Source: RFPW01 sp040401595
Lineage (GTDB): Bacteria; Pseudomonadota; Gammaproteobacteria; Burkholderiales; Burkholderiaceae_E
Direction of reading: 5' to 3'
NCBI GenBank assembly: GCA_040401595.1
Contig: JBBAOE010000003.1
Span: 124,001 to 188,000 of the forward strand
Length of the DNA stretch: 64,000 nt
The stretch's first letter is position 1. Each line of letters starts with the position of its first letter. Positions 42,679-51,547 of the stretch are shown piece after piece. The notes under the pieces were generated by a model that worked only from the letters and a program-made list of their open reading frames with translations, searched no databases and was not told the origin of the DNA. The position numbers and the translations under genes were made by a program.

Positions 42679-43674
42679 ATGATTCTTGTCATGGGTGCCG
42701 GGGCAGTCGGCTGTTTTCTTGGCGGGCTCCTGCAGGCGTCGGGGCTCGAGGTCGTCTACGTGGGGCGACCGAAGGTGCTCGATGCCTTGTCCACTCATGG
42801 GCTGACCCTGACCGATCTGGAGGGACGTCGGCTTACCATCGATGCGCGTGACCTGAGGCTCGCTACCGAGGTACCAGCGGGGCTTGTGCCGTCCGTGACA
42901 CTGCTATGTGTCAAGGCCGGTGCGACACCGGAGGCGGCAATGAGCCTTCAGTCCAGCCTCCCTGCCGGCAGTGTGGTCGTCTCCATGCAAAACGGGATCG
43001 GACAGGCAGGCCGTGCCGAGCGTGTTGCACCATCGTTGTGTTTTCTCGATGGGATGGTCTCGTTCAATATTGCGAACCTTGGTGCGGGTCAGTACCACCG
43101 TGGAACGGCCGGATTTTTGGCGGCAACTGACCACCCGATGCTGCAAGCCGTCGTCGCGGCGTATCGTTCTCAGCAACTCGGGCTGCGGCTGGTTGCGGAT
43201 ATGCGTCCGATTCAGTGGGGAAAACTCCTGCTGAACTTGAATAACCCCGTCAACGCGCTATCCGGACTGCCACTTCGCGAAGAATTGATGCAAGACGGCT
43301 ACCGACGTTGCCTGGCGGCACTGCAGGAAGAGGCCCTGGGGGTCCTGGGCGCGGCAGTGATCGAGCCTGCACAGCTGACCGCGGTCGCGCCACGGACGTT
43401 TTTGCGCGTGTTGCGGTTGCCGACCTTTCTGTTTCGCGTATTGGCCAGGCAAGCGCTCAAGATCGATGTCAAGGCACGCTCCAGTATGGCCGATGATCTG
43501 AGCGCGGGGCGCCAAACTGAAATTATCTGGTTGTGCGGTGAGGTTCAACGCTTGGCAGAGTCGGTCGGGCTCAATGCCCCCTTGAATGCGCGGATGCAGG
43601 CTCTGGTGGAGGCCTGGCCGCAGCGCGGGGCGCCGTATTCCCCCAGGCAACTGATGGAGTCTCTCGGAATTTGA
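42679..43674 (+). CDS. Ketopantoate reductase-like oxidoreductase (PanE/ApbA family)
   Basis: 331 residues. The NADPH-binding motif is ILVMGAGAVGCFLGGLL at the start; the catalytic Lys lies in IQWGKLLLNLNNPVNAL and the C-terminal Glu in GRQTEIIWLCGEV. PanE reduces 2-dehydropantoate in pantothenate synthesis, but many paralogues act on other 2-oxo acids. No other pantothenate gene is nearby, so the assignment is to family only. Confidence 0.82.
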   Translation: MILVMGAGAVGCFLGGLLQASGLEVVYVGRPKVLDALSTHGLTLTDLEGRRLTIDARDLRLATEVPAGLVPSVTLLCVKAGATPEAAMSLQSSLPAGSVVVSMQNGIGQAGRAERVAPSLCFLDGMVSFNIANLGAGQYHRGTAGFLAATDHPMLQAVVAAYRSQQLGLRLVADMRPIQWGKLLLNLNNPVNALSGLPLREELMQDGYRRCLAALQEEALGVLGAAVIEPAQLTAVAPRTFLRVLRLPTFLFRVLARQALKIDVKARSSMADDLSAGRQTEIIWLCGEVQRLAESVGLNAPLNARMQALVEAWPQRGAPYSPRQLMESLGI

Positions 43675-43766
43675 CGATTAGCCCGCGACAAGTTCATGTG
43701 CACTTGAGGAATTTTCATCCAAGCTTGTCCAGACCAACTGTCGTGCGCTTCATGCGGGAGGGACTC

Positions 43767-44195
43767 ATGCGCAATGTCGGAGCGTTTCTGAAGGACCAAC
43801 GGGGGCCGGTCTGGTCAGTCCACCCCGATCAGACTGTCCGTGAAGCGCTTGAGCTTCTGGCCAGACACAACATCGGCGCGTTGCTCGTCCTGCGCGATGC
43901 GCATCTGGAGGGTGTCTTTTCGGAACGCGATTACGCCCGCAAGGTTGCCTTGGAGGGGCGCAGCAGCAACGACACCCGGATCGCCGAGGTCATGACAACC
44001 CACGTTATCCACGTGTCGCCCGAACACTCGATCGAAGCGTGCATGGAGCTGATGACAAACCACCGAATCCGCCATCTCCCGGTCCTCGATGGCGATCAGT
44101 TGATAGGCCTGATCTCTATCGGAGATGTGGTGCGGGAGATGCTTGCGGCGCAACAGTTTTTAATCGATCAGTTGCACCATTACATCGCTGGCTGA
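43767..44195 (+). CDS. Two-CBS-domain protein
   Basis: 142 residues made almost wholly of two CBS repeats (DQTVREALELLARHNIGALL and EHSIEACMELMTNHRIRHLP). Such proteins bind adenylates or NADH and regulate partners. ATG 43767 is supported by GGGAGGG seven bases upstream; the frame opens earlier at 43671 without a site. Confidence 0.85.
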   Translation: MRNVGAFLKDQRGPVWSVHPDQTVREALELLARHNIGALLVLRDAHLEGVFSERDYARKVALEGRSSNDTRIAEVMTTHVIHVSPEHSIEACMELMTNHRIRHLPVLDGDQLIGLISIGDVVREMLAAQQFLIDQLHHYIAG

Positions 44196-44263
44196 TCCAT
44201 CGTCGCGGGCGTTGGTCGAGCCGAACCTGGGGCCGCGAGGCACCGGGTTCCTGCGTCCCTGCG

Positions 44264-45697
44264 TTACAGCCCGGCCTGCGTCACAAACTTGCTGTTGAGG
44301 TAGGCGCTGATCGCTTCACTACCGCCTTCCGAGCCGTAGCCCGAGTCCTTGACCCCGCCAAAGGGGGTTTCAGGAATTCCCAGACCCACGTGGTTGATCG
44401 AAATCATGCCGGTCTCGACCGAAGCCGCAATCGCTTGCGCGGTTTTGGCCGAACGGGTCCAGGCGTAGGCAGCCAGTCCGAACGGCAACCGATTGGCCTC
44501 ACGCACGGCATCTTCGAAGCTGCCAAACGGATTGATCACCGCGAGAGGGCCGAATGGCTCTTCGTTCATGGCGCGAGCATCATTCTCGAGTTCCGTCACG
44601 ACGGTCGGTTCCCAGAAGTTGCCGTGTTTGCCGATTTCATGGCCGCCTGCGCGCACTTTGCCCCCATGTTTCTGTGCATCCTCGATGTTGGCCTGCATGG
44701 CTGTGATGCGCCGCGGGTTGGCGAGAGAGCCCATCTGGGTGCCCGCTTCCAGGCCATTACCGACCTTCAGCTTATTGGCGTGGGCAACGAACTGTTCGAC
44801 GAAGCTGGGATAGATGCCTTCCTGCACCAGAAAACGGGTGGGCGAGATGCAGACCTGACCGGCATTGCGGAATTTGCTCGCGGCCATCACCTTGGCGGCG
44901 ACCGCGGCATCGGCATCGTCAAAGATGATCACGGGGGCATGGCCACCGAGTTCCATCGTGGCGCGCTTCATGTGCTGGCCCGCCATTGCCGCCAGATGCT
45001 TACCCACGACGGTTGAACCGGTGAACGAAATCTTGCGGATGATGGGATGCGGGATCAAATACGACGAAATGGCGGCCGGGTCGCCGTAGACCAGATTGAC
45101 CACACCAGCCGGTATTCCAGCATCCACAAAGCACCGAACCAGTTCTGCGGGAGACGCTGGAGTCTCTTCGGGCGCCTTGATGATGATCGAGCATCCTGCC
45201 GCGACGGCCATCGAAAGCTTGCGCACGACCTGATTGACAGGGAAGTTCCAGGGCGTGAAGGCAGCGACCGGGCCGACCGGTTCCCGCACGAGCAGCTGGT
45301 AGACGCCCTCGGCGCGCGCCGGGATCACCTGGCCGTAGGTGCGCCGCGCCTCTTCTGCGAACCAGTCGATGATGTCCGCCGAGTTGAGGATTTCCATTTT
45401 GGCTTCGGCGAGCGGTTTGCCTTGCTCCATGGTCATGGCCTGGCACACGCGATCGACGCGATCCCGCAGCAATTGAGCCGCCTTGCGCATGACCTTGGAA
45501 CGCTCGAATGCGGACACCTTGCGCCACACAGCGAAGCCTCGATCGGCCGCTTCGAGCGCTCGGTCCAGATCCGCCTGTTCGGCAAACGCAACCGTGCCGA
45601 TGGGCTCCCCAGTTGCGGGATTCACCACCGGGATCGTGCGCCCTGCCGCCGCATCGCACCAGGCGCCGTCGATGAAGAGTTGAGTATTTGGATACAT
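44264..45697 (-). CDS. NAD(P)-dependent aldehyde dehydrogenase, succinate-semialdehyde dehydrogenase-like
   Basis: 477 residues. Aldehyde-dehydrogenase motifs include FTPWNFPVNQVVRKLS, SFTGSTVVGKHLA, the general-base region MELGGHAPVII and the catalytic Cys in NAGQVCISPTRFLV. By overall motif pattern it is closest to GabD-type succinate-semialdehyde dehydrogenases, though the substrate is not certain. ATG 45697 has GAGGAAAAGC upstream and follows the acyl-CoA dehydrogenase by eight bases, so it is the last gene of the minus-strand acyl-CoA cluster. Confidence 0.85.
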   Translation of the reverse strand: MYPNTQLFIDGAWCDAAAGRTIPVVNPATGEPIGTVAFAEQADLDRALEAADRGFAVWRKVSAFERSKVMRKAAQLLRDRVDRVCQAMTMEQGKPLAEAKMEILNSADIIDWFAEEARRTYGQVIPARAEGVYQLLVREPVGPVAAFTPWNFPVNQVVRKLSMAVAAGCSIIIKAPEETPASPAELVRCFVDAGIPAGVVNLVYGDPAAISSYLIPHPIIRKISFTGSTVVGKHLAAMAGQHMKRATMELGGHAPVIIFDDADAAVAAKVMAASKFRNAGQVCISPTRFLVQEGIYPSFVEQFVAHANKLKVGNGLEAGTQMGSLANPRRITAMQANIEDAQKHGGKVRAGGHEIGKHGNFWEPTVVTELENDARAMNEEPFGPLAVINPFGSFEDAVREANRLPFGLAAYAWTRSAKTAQAIAASVETGMISINHVGLGIPETPFGGVKDSGYGSEGGSEAISAYLNSKFVTQAGL

Positions 45698-45705
45698 GCT
45701 TTTCC

Positions 45706-47016
45706 TCAGCTGGCCTGAACCGCACGGGCGGATGCCTGAGCCGCGTATTTCCCCAGCTCCAGTTTGGCCAGCGCAGCGCGGTGGACCTCGTCGGGGCCAT
45801 CGGCAAAGCGCAGTGTGCGCGCCCCAGCCCACATGCCAGCCAGGGGGAAGTCGCCGCTGACACCACCACCGCCATGGGCCTGAATCGCCTGGTCGATGAT
45901 GTCGCAGGCGACATTGGGTGCGACGACCTTGATCATCGCGATTTCGGCCTGGGCGGACTTGTTGCCAGCCTTGTCCATGATCCAGGCCGCTTTCATCGTC
46001 AGCAAGCGGGCCATCTCGATCCGGCAACGCGCATCGGCGATCCGCTCATGCCAGACGCTTTGGGTGGAAACCGGGCGACCGAAGGCGACCCGGCTGGTCA
46101 GGCGTTTACACATCAATTCGAGGGCGCGCTCGGCCAGGCCAAGCAGGCGCATGCAATGGTGGATCCGCCCTGGTCCGAGGCGGCCCTGAGCGATTTCGAA
46201 ACCGCGCCCTTCGCCCAGCAGGATGTTGGAGGCTGGAACCCGGGCATGATCGAAGACGACTTCGCAGTGCCCATGGGGTGCATCGTCGTAGCCATAGACA
46301 CTGAGTGGGCGCAGGATTTTGACGCCTTCGGTGTCGACCGGCACCAGAATCATCGACTGCTGCTGGTGACGATTGGCATTCGTGGGGTCGCTCTTGCCCA
46401 TGACGATCATGATTTTGCAACGCGGGTCACCCGCGCCGCTGATCCACCACTTTCGGCCCGTGATCACATACTCATCCCCGTCACGTTCGATGCGGGTCTC
46501 GATATTCGTTGCATCGCTCGAGGCGACGGCTGGTTCGGTCATCGCAAACGCCGACCGAATCTCTCCCGCCAGCAGCGGCTTGAGCCAGCGCTCGCGATGT
46601 TCAGGCGCAGCGTAGCGGCGCAGCGTCTCCATGTTGCCGGTATCGGGAGCGCTGCAATTGAAGACTTCTGGCGCCCACGGAATCTGGCCCATGATTTCGG
46701 CCAGCGGCGCGTACTCGACATTGGTCAGGCCTGCGCCGTGTTCGGCCGAGAATTGCGCATGGAATTCTGAATGAGCTCCGCCCGCCTGGCCGCCCGATGG
46801 GTCGGTGGCCGGCAACCAGAGGTTCCAGAGCCCGGCTGCGCGAGCCTTGGGCTTGAGTTCTTCAATCACCGGCAGGGGTGACCAACGCTGGCCGCGCGCG
46901 GTCTGTTCGGCCAGTTCTTCTTCGAAGCGATGCTCCGCAGGGTAGACGTGAGTTTGCATGAAAGCGCGAACGCGCTCCTGAAGCGCCTGGGCGCGGGGGG
47001 TATGAGCAAAGTCCAT
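45706..47016 (-). CDS. Acyl-CoA dehydrogenase, ACAD10/11-like
   Basis: 436 residues, somewhat longer than short-chain acyl-CoA dehydrogenases. FAD-site motifs are SAFAMTEPAVASSDATN and GRKWWISGAGDPRC; the substrate end has IQAHGGGGVSGDFPLA. The length and the neighbouring APH-type kinase match the ACAD10/11 and LvaC group, which handle phosphorylated 4-hydroxyacyl-CoA intermediates. Located between the kinase fusion and the semialdehyde dehydrogenase. Confidence 0.85.
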   Translation of the reverse strand: MDFAHTPRAQALQERVRAFMQTHVYPAEHRFEEELAEQTARGQRWSPLPVIEELKPKARAAGLWNLWLPATDPSGGQAGGAHSEFHAQFSAEHGAGLTNVEYAPLAEIMGQIPWAPEVFNCSAPDTGNMETLRRYAAPEHRERWLKPLLAGEIRSAFAMTEPAVASSDATNIETRIERDGDEYVITGRKWWISGAGDPRCKIMIVMGKSDPTNANRHQQQSMILVPVDTEGVKILRPLSVYGYDDAPHGHCEVVFDHARVPASNILLGEGRGFEIAQGRLGPGRIHHCMRLLGLAERALELMCKRLTSRVAFGRPVSTQSVWHERIADARCRIEMARLLTMKAAWIMDKAGNKSAQAEIAMIKVVAPNVACDIIDQAIQAHGGGGVSGDFPLAGMWAGARTLRFADGPDEVHRAALAKLELGKYAAQASARAVQAS

Positions 47017-47134
47017 GGGTCTTGGTCTCCGATTTGATCGTTCAGATGTTGGGAATCAGATGGTGGAAATGAGCGGTGTCGTCGGTCCGGGCTGTATCCG
47101 TCGCCGATGTTGGTTGAGAGTCAGGGCGTTTCGT

Positions 47135-49087
47135 TCAGGAAAGGTCAGCCGCGGATGCGCGAGCGGTGCGCCAACCAAGCTCAGCCAGTGGCCGTGCCCG
47201 CTTGCCGGATTGGATGGCTTCGGCGCTAGAGGCTGTGCCATCGACCGCTCGCTTCATGATTCCCTGCAGGATACCGGCGAGCCGGAACAGGTTGAACGCT
47301 AGGTAAAACCGCCATGCTTGCGGCGCGATCGCCTGACGACCGGTGCGCTCGAGATAACGGTCTAAATAAGCCTGCGCGGTCGGAATGCCAAGGCTGGGCA
47401 GATCCAGACCCGTCATCCCACGGAATACGTTCGGCTCGAGGTGCCAGACCATGACGTTATAGGAAAAATCAGCGAGTGGATGGCCTAGCGTGGAGAGTTC
47501 CCAGTCCAGCACTGCCAGCACCCTGGGTTCGTTCTTCGCAAAGATCAAGTTATCCAGACGGAAATCCCCATGCACGATTGCGGTTTCGTCACCGGCCGGA
47601 ATATGCGCTGGCAACCAGTCGATCAGGGCTTCCATCGCGTCGATCTTTTCTGTTTCACTCGCGCGGTACTGTTTGGTCCAGCGCGTGATCTGGCGCTCGA
47701 AGTAATTGCCCGGGCGACCAAAGTCGCCGAGCCCAACGGCTGCATAATCGACCTGGTGGAGCGCGGAGATGACCCGGTTCATGTCGTCGAAGATGGCGGT
47801 GCGCTCGGCATTGGAGAATCCGGGCAGACTCGGGTCCCAGAGGACGCGACCGTCAACATGTTCCATCCAGTAGAACGCCCGCCCGATCACGGATTCGTCT
47901 TCGCACAGCGCCACCATCTTCGCGACCGGAACATCGGTGCTGGCGAGCGCTTGCTGAACGCGGAATTCCCGTTCGATGGCATGTGCCGAGGGCAGGAGTT
48001 TCGATGCCGGTCCCGGTTTGGTGCGCATGACCCAGCGTCGGCCAAGACCATCGCGGTCCAGCGCCGCGCTGGACCCGCCCGAACCCGCTCCTTGCTGCGC
48101 GTTGCGCGCAGTCACCAGATAGGTGGGATTCGATTGGCCCCCTTTGAACTGGGTGACTTCCAGGCCATGTTGCGCCTCGGGAATATGGCTGCGAGCCCAG
48201 GCCTCCAGGGCTTCGAGTTCGAAGCGATGGCTGTCAGCGATCGGTTTGGTGCCCACGAAGGCCGAGGCTGCATCGAACGATTTCGAGGCTGGGCTCTGGG
48301 TGGCGGCGGCCGCCGCTGCATCAGTGGGTGCGCCGTTGATTGCACTGCTCATTGCGTTTGAACTCCCCGGATTGGACTTGCGCCAGACAAGGTACTGCAT
48401 CAGCAGATTTTCCATCGTCGAATGCCGGCTCCTGGGTTGGAGCAAATCGACAGCCGAGACGTTGACATGACGAATGATCCAATCCCGATCGGCCTCGCCG
48501 ACATCGAGCGCATTGATGCAGGCGGGTGCTTGTGAAAGGCCGCCCAGCAGTGTTCGGCTCCCGGTCAGGGCATACGAGAGCACCACCCGATTCACGCCCC
48601 CGTGCAGGACCAGGAGGACGGTGCGCCAGGTCGGATCATGGCGAAGACGGGCGATCGCGGGATGAACCCGGTCCATGAGTTCGCCGATGGATTCGCCACC
48701 GAGGAAACGGGTCTGCTCGTCGACCGTCCCTTCAAACGCGCCCAGAAATGACTGACGCAGATCTTCGTCCGGGATCGCCGTGAGATGGCCGCCACGAATT
48801 TCCTGCAGTTCGGGCCAGGCTTCCAGAGTCGTCTCCGGGTGGTTCGCCGCGGCGAGAACGCGGGTCGCGGTTTCGACGGTGCGGTTCAGGCCGCTGGTAA
48901 TGACCCGATCAAAGTGGATTGCCTCGGCCCCGAACATACGCCCCGCAGCATCGGCCTGGTCGCGGCCTTCGGCGTCGAGTGAAATCGTGAGCGGATCAAA
49001 TGGGGAACCGTCCGGCGCAAAGTAGGTGACGCTGCCGTGGCGCATGAGGTAGATGCGGCGGCGTTCGGGCGGGGTGAAGTGGAGCAT
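47135..49087 (-). CDS. Histidine phosphatase fused to an APH-type kinase
   Basis: 650 residues in one frame. Residues 1-225 form a histidine-phosphatase (phosphoglycerate mutase-like) domain: IYLMRHGSVTY with the RHG phospho-acceptor, and LLVLHGGVNR with the second His. An Ala/Ser-rich linker (~235-280) leads to an aminoglycoside-phosphotransferase-fold kinase: FKGGQSNPTYLVT, the catalytic loop VHGDFRLDNLIF and the metal-binding VLDWELSTLGHP. The kinase resembles the APH domain of ACAD10/11 and LvaA, which phosphorylate 4-hydroxyacyl-CoA. In-frame ATGs in the linker could also give a separate kinase. It lies 39 bases after one acyl-CoA dehydrogenase and 118 before the ACAD11-like gene. Confidence 0.85.
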   Translation of the reverse strand: MLHFTPPERRRIYLMRHGSVTYFAPDGSPFDPLTISLDAEGRDQADAAGRMFGAEAIHFDRVITSGLNRTVETATRVLAAANHPETTLEAWPELQEIRGGHLTAIPDEDLRQSFLGAFEGTVDEQTRFLGGESIGELMDRVHPAIARLRHDPTWRTVLLVLHGGVNRVVLSYALTGSRTLLGGLSQAPACINALDVGEADRDWIIRHVNVSAVDLLQPRSRHSTMENLLMQYLVWRKSNPGSSNAMSSAINGAPTDAAAAAATQSPASKSFDAASAFVGTKPIADSHRFELEALEAWARSHIPEAQHGLEVTQFKGGQSNPTYLVTARNAQQGAGSGGSSAALDRDGLGRRWVMRTKPGPASKLLPSAHAIEREFRVQQALASTDVPVAKMVALCEDESVIGRAFYWMEHVDGRVLWDPSLPGFSNAERTAIFDDMNRVISALHQVDYAAVGLGDFGRPGNYFERQITRWTKQYRASETEKIDAMEALIDWLPAHIPAGDETAIVHGDFRLDNLIFAKNEPRVLAVLDWELSTLGHPLADFSYNVMVWHLEPNVFRGMTGLDLPSLGIPTAQAYLDRYLERTGRQAIAPQAWRFYLAFNLFRLAGILQGIMKRAVDGTASSAEAIQSGKRARPLAELGWRTARASAADLS

Positions 49088-49126
49088 GGGACGCGGGGTT
49101 GGCGGTGTCGGGCGAAGCCCCCCATT

Positions 49127-50260
49127 TTAGGACAAGGCAGCGAAGCGCTCTACATGCGTATCGGTATTTCCGGCGCTGATTTCGATGGCCAGCAGACGCT
49201 TGAACCAGTGACTCACCACCATCTCGTCGGTCATCCCCATGCCGCCATGCAGTTGCACCGCCTCCTCGCGGATGCGTCGAGCCGCTTCGCCGATGGTGAC
49301 CTTGGCGGCGCACAGTGCTCGTTCACGCTCATGCTCATCCTCGGCATCGCACCGCAAGGCTGCGAGCAAGCTCATGGAGCGCGCCAGTTCCAGATGAATT
49401 TGCATGTCGACCGCCCGATGCTGGAGCGCCTGAAAGCGGCCAATTGGTTGGCCGAACTGCTGGCGTGTGCGCAGATACTCGATCGTGGCGGTGACGGTCG
49501 CCTCCATCACGCCGACCGCTTCAGCGCACAGTGCCGCCAGCCCGATACCGAGCGCCTTTTCAATCGCTGGCAATGCCGACCCCGCTTGCCCCACACAGGC
49601 GCTGGCCGGCAAGTACAAGCCATCGAACCAGAGGTCGGCTGCGCGCAATCCGTCGATGGTTTTGAAGGCCTTCATGCGCAGGCCTGGGGTGTCGGGGGCA
49701 ACCAGAAACAGCGAAACGCCCGCGGCATCGCCGGGAGCTCCGCTCAGGCGCGCAGACACCAGAAGCGCATCGGCAGCCGGTGCATGGACGATCACGGCTT
49801 TGTGCCCGGTCAGACGCCAGCCACCGTCCTCGGCCACGGCATGGGATTCGACCCAGTTGTTACGACCATGGGATCCAGCTTCCTGGTGCGCCAGGACGAC
49901 AATCTGTTCGCCCGCTGCCATCGCGGGTAGCAGCGAATCCGCGGTCGCCGGATCGGCGAAATCCCGCAAGAGCGCCGTCGCAATCACGGCACTTGCCAGG
50001 ACCGGTTCGGCCAGCAGGGCCGGTCCGGCAGCCTGCATGGCCAGTTCGATCTCCACTGGTCCAAAGCCCAATCCGCCCCGCGCTTCCGGCACCAGAATGG
50101 CGGGTACGCCTAGCTCAGCCAGGCCATTCCAGATGCTTCGGCTCCAGCCCTCGGTACTGGCCACAATGGCCCGGCGGTCAGCAAATGCATACCGGCCCTT
50201 GACAAAGCGTGAGACGGCATCGCGCAGCTGTGTCTGTTCTTCGGTGTAGACAAAATTCAT
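49127..50260 (-). CDS. Acyl-CoA dehydrogenase family protein
   Basis: 377 residues. N-terminal MNFVYTEEQTQLRDAVSRF, and C-terminal QLHGGMGMTDEMVVSHWFKR. The central FAD/substrate region (VLAHQEAGSHGRNNWVES) is less canonical than in the neighbour, as often seen in the second member of a paired heteromeric dehydrogenase. It starts five bases after the other dehydrogenase gene, which favours a heteromer. Confidence 0.85.
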   Translation of the reverse strand: MNFVYTEEQTQLRDAVSRFVKGRYAFADRRAIVASTEGWSRSIWNGLAELGVPAILVPEARGGLGFGPVEIELAMQAAGPALLAEPVLASAVIATALLRDFADPATADSLLPAMAAGEQIVVLAHQEAGSHGRNNWVESHAVAEDGGWRLTGHKAVIVHAPAADALLVSARLSGAPGDAAGVSLFLVAPDTPGLRMKAFKTIDGLRAADLWFDGLYLPASACVGQAGSALPAIEKALGIGLAALCAEAVGVMEATVTATIEYLRTRQQFGQPIGRFQALQHRAVDMQIHLELARSMSLLAALRCDAEDEHERERALCAAKVTIGEAARRIREEAVQLHGGMGMTDEMVVSHWFKRLLAIEISAGNTDTHVERFAALS

Positions 50261-50265
50261 GATCT

Positions 50266-51441
50266 TCAGAGCCCCAGAACCATCTGCGAAACGATATTTT
50301 TCTGAATTTCATTCGATCCACCAAAGATCGAAAGCTTGCGCAGGTTGCAATAAAGTGGTGCCAGGCCTGCCGCATGTTCGGGGCCTACCTCATCGCGCTC
50401 GAACAGCAGGCCATAGGGCCCGACAGCCTGCAACATGAGTTCCGAGAGGCTCTGGAGGATTTCGGTCCCCTTGATTTTAAGGATTGACGGCATCGCGCCA
50501 GGGGCTTTGCCGCCCTCGGCGACCGAGAGCAGACGCAGGTTGGTCATTTCCAGAGCCATCAGCTCGATCTCGACCCGGGCGAGGCGGGCGCTGAAGACCG
50601 GATCGTCCTTGAGGGGCCGGCCATGACGCTGCTCGGTGGTGGCGATTTTCTTGAGTCGCCCCAGGGTGCGCTTGCTGACCCCGATCCCGCCCAGATTCGT
50701 ACGTTCGTGTCCGAGCAGGAATTTGGCATAGGTCCACCCCTCGTTTTCCTGGCCAACCAGATTCTCAACGGGTACCCGAACGTCTTCGAACCACACCTCG
50801 TTGACTTCCCGGCCGCCGTCGAGCAGCGTGATCGGGCGTACGGTAATGCCCGGCGTCTTCATGTCGATGAGCAGAAAACTGATGCCCCGCTGCGCCTTGG
50901 CTGCGGGGTCGGTCCGTACCAGACAAAAAATCCAGTCCGCATACTGGCCCAGTGTGGTCCAGGTTTTCTGTCCGTTGACGACGTAGTGGCCGGTCGCTGC
51001 ATCGAGGACTGCACGTGTTTTGAGCGAGGCGAGATCAGAGCCTGAACCCGGCTCCGAGTAGCCCTGACACCACCAGTCCTGCGCAGCCGCGATTCGGGGC
51101 AGGAACTTCGACTGCTGATCGGCGGAACCAAATTTCATGATGACCGGTGCGACCATCTTGATGCCAAAGGCCGGCAACGGTGGCGCTGCTGCCCGGCTGC
51201 ACTCTTCATCGAAAATGAATTGCTCGATCGAGGTCCATCCAGGTCCGCCAAATTCCCTTGGCCAATTGGTGGCTCCCCAGCCCTTTCGGTGCAGGATACG
51301 ATGCCATTCGATGTACTCGTCGCGCTCGAGCGGGCGCGTGCTTGCCACCTTCGCGCGGATCGTTTCGGGCAGGGAGGATTCGATGAAGCTACGGACTTCG
51401 AGACGAAATGCTTCCTCAGCCGGGGTGAAATTCAGATCCAT
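50266..51441 (-). CDS. Acyl-CoA dehydrogenase family protein
   Basis: 391 residues with FAD/substrate motifs WCQGYSEPGSGSDLASL and NGQKTWTTLGQYADW, and a C-terminal IFGGSNEIQKNIVSQ carrying the usual Asn-Glu-Ile-Gln motif. ATG 51441 (MDLNFTPAEEAFRL) is chosen over TTG 51453. Paired with the next gene (five bases apart) and likely a heteromeric alpha,beta-dehydrogenase for an unusual acyl-CoA. Confidence 0.88.
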   Translation of the reverse strand: MDLNFTPAEEAFRLEVRSFIESSLPETIRAKVASTRPLERDEYIEWHRILHRKGWGATNWPREFGGPGWTSIEQFIFDEECSRAAAPPLPAFGIKMVAPVIMKFGSADQQSKFLPRIAAAQDWWCQGYSEPGSGSDLASLKTRAVLDAATGHYVVNGQKTWTTLGQYADWIFCLVRTDPAAKAQRGISFLLIDMKTPGITVRPITLLDGGREVNEVWFEDVRVPVENLVGQENEGWTYAKFLLGHERTNLGGIGVSKRTLGRLKKIATTEQRHGRPLKDDPVFSARLARVEIELMALEMTNLRLLSVAEGGKAPGAMPSILKIKGTEILQSLSELMLQAVGPYGLLFERDEVGPEHAAGLAPLYCNLRKLSIFGGSNEIQKNIVSQMVLGL

Positions 51442-51547
51442 GAATAGTCTCAAAATATATTGGCATATTAGATGCCATTATAGATGTTTTGACGTCAGGG
51501 ACGTCATGAAGTAGCGGGCGCTAAGGGTCTGGCTAAGCGACCCGGTT

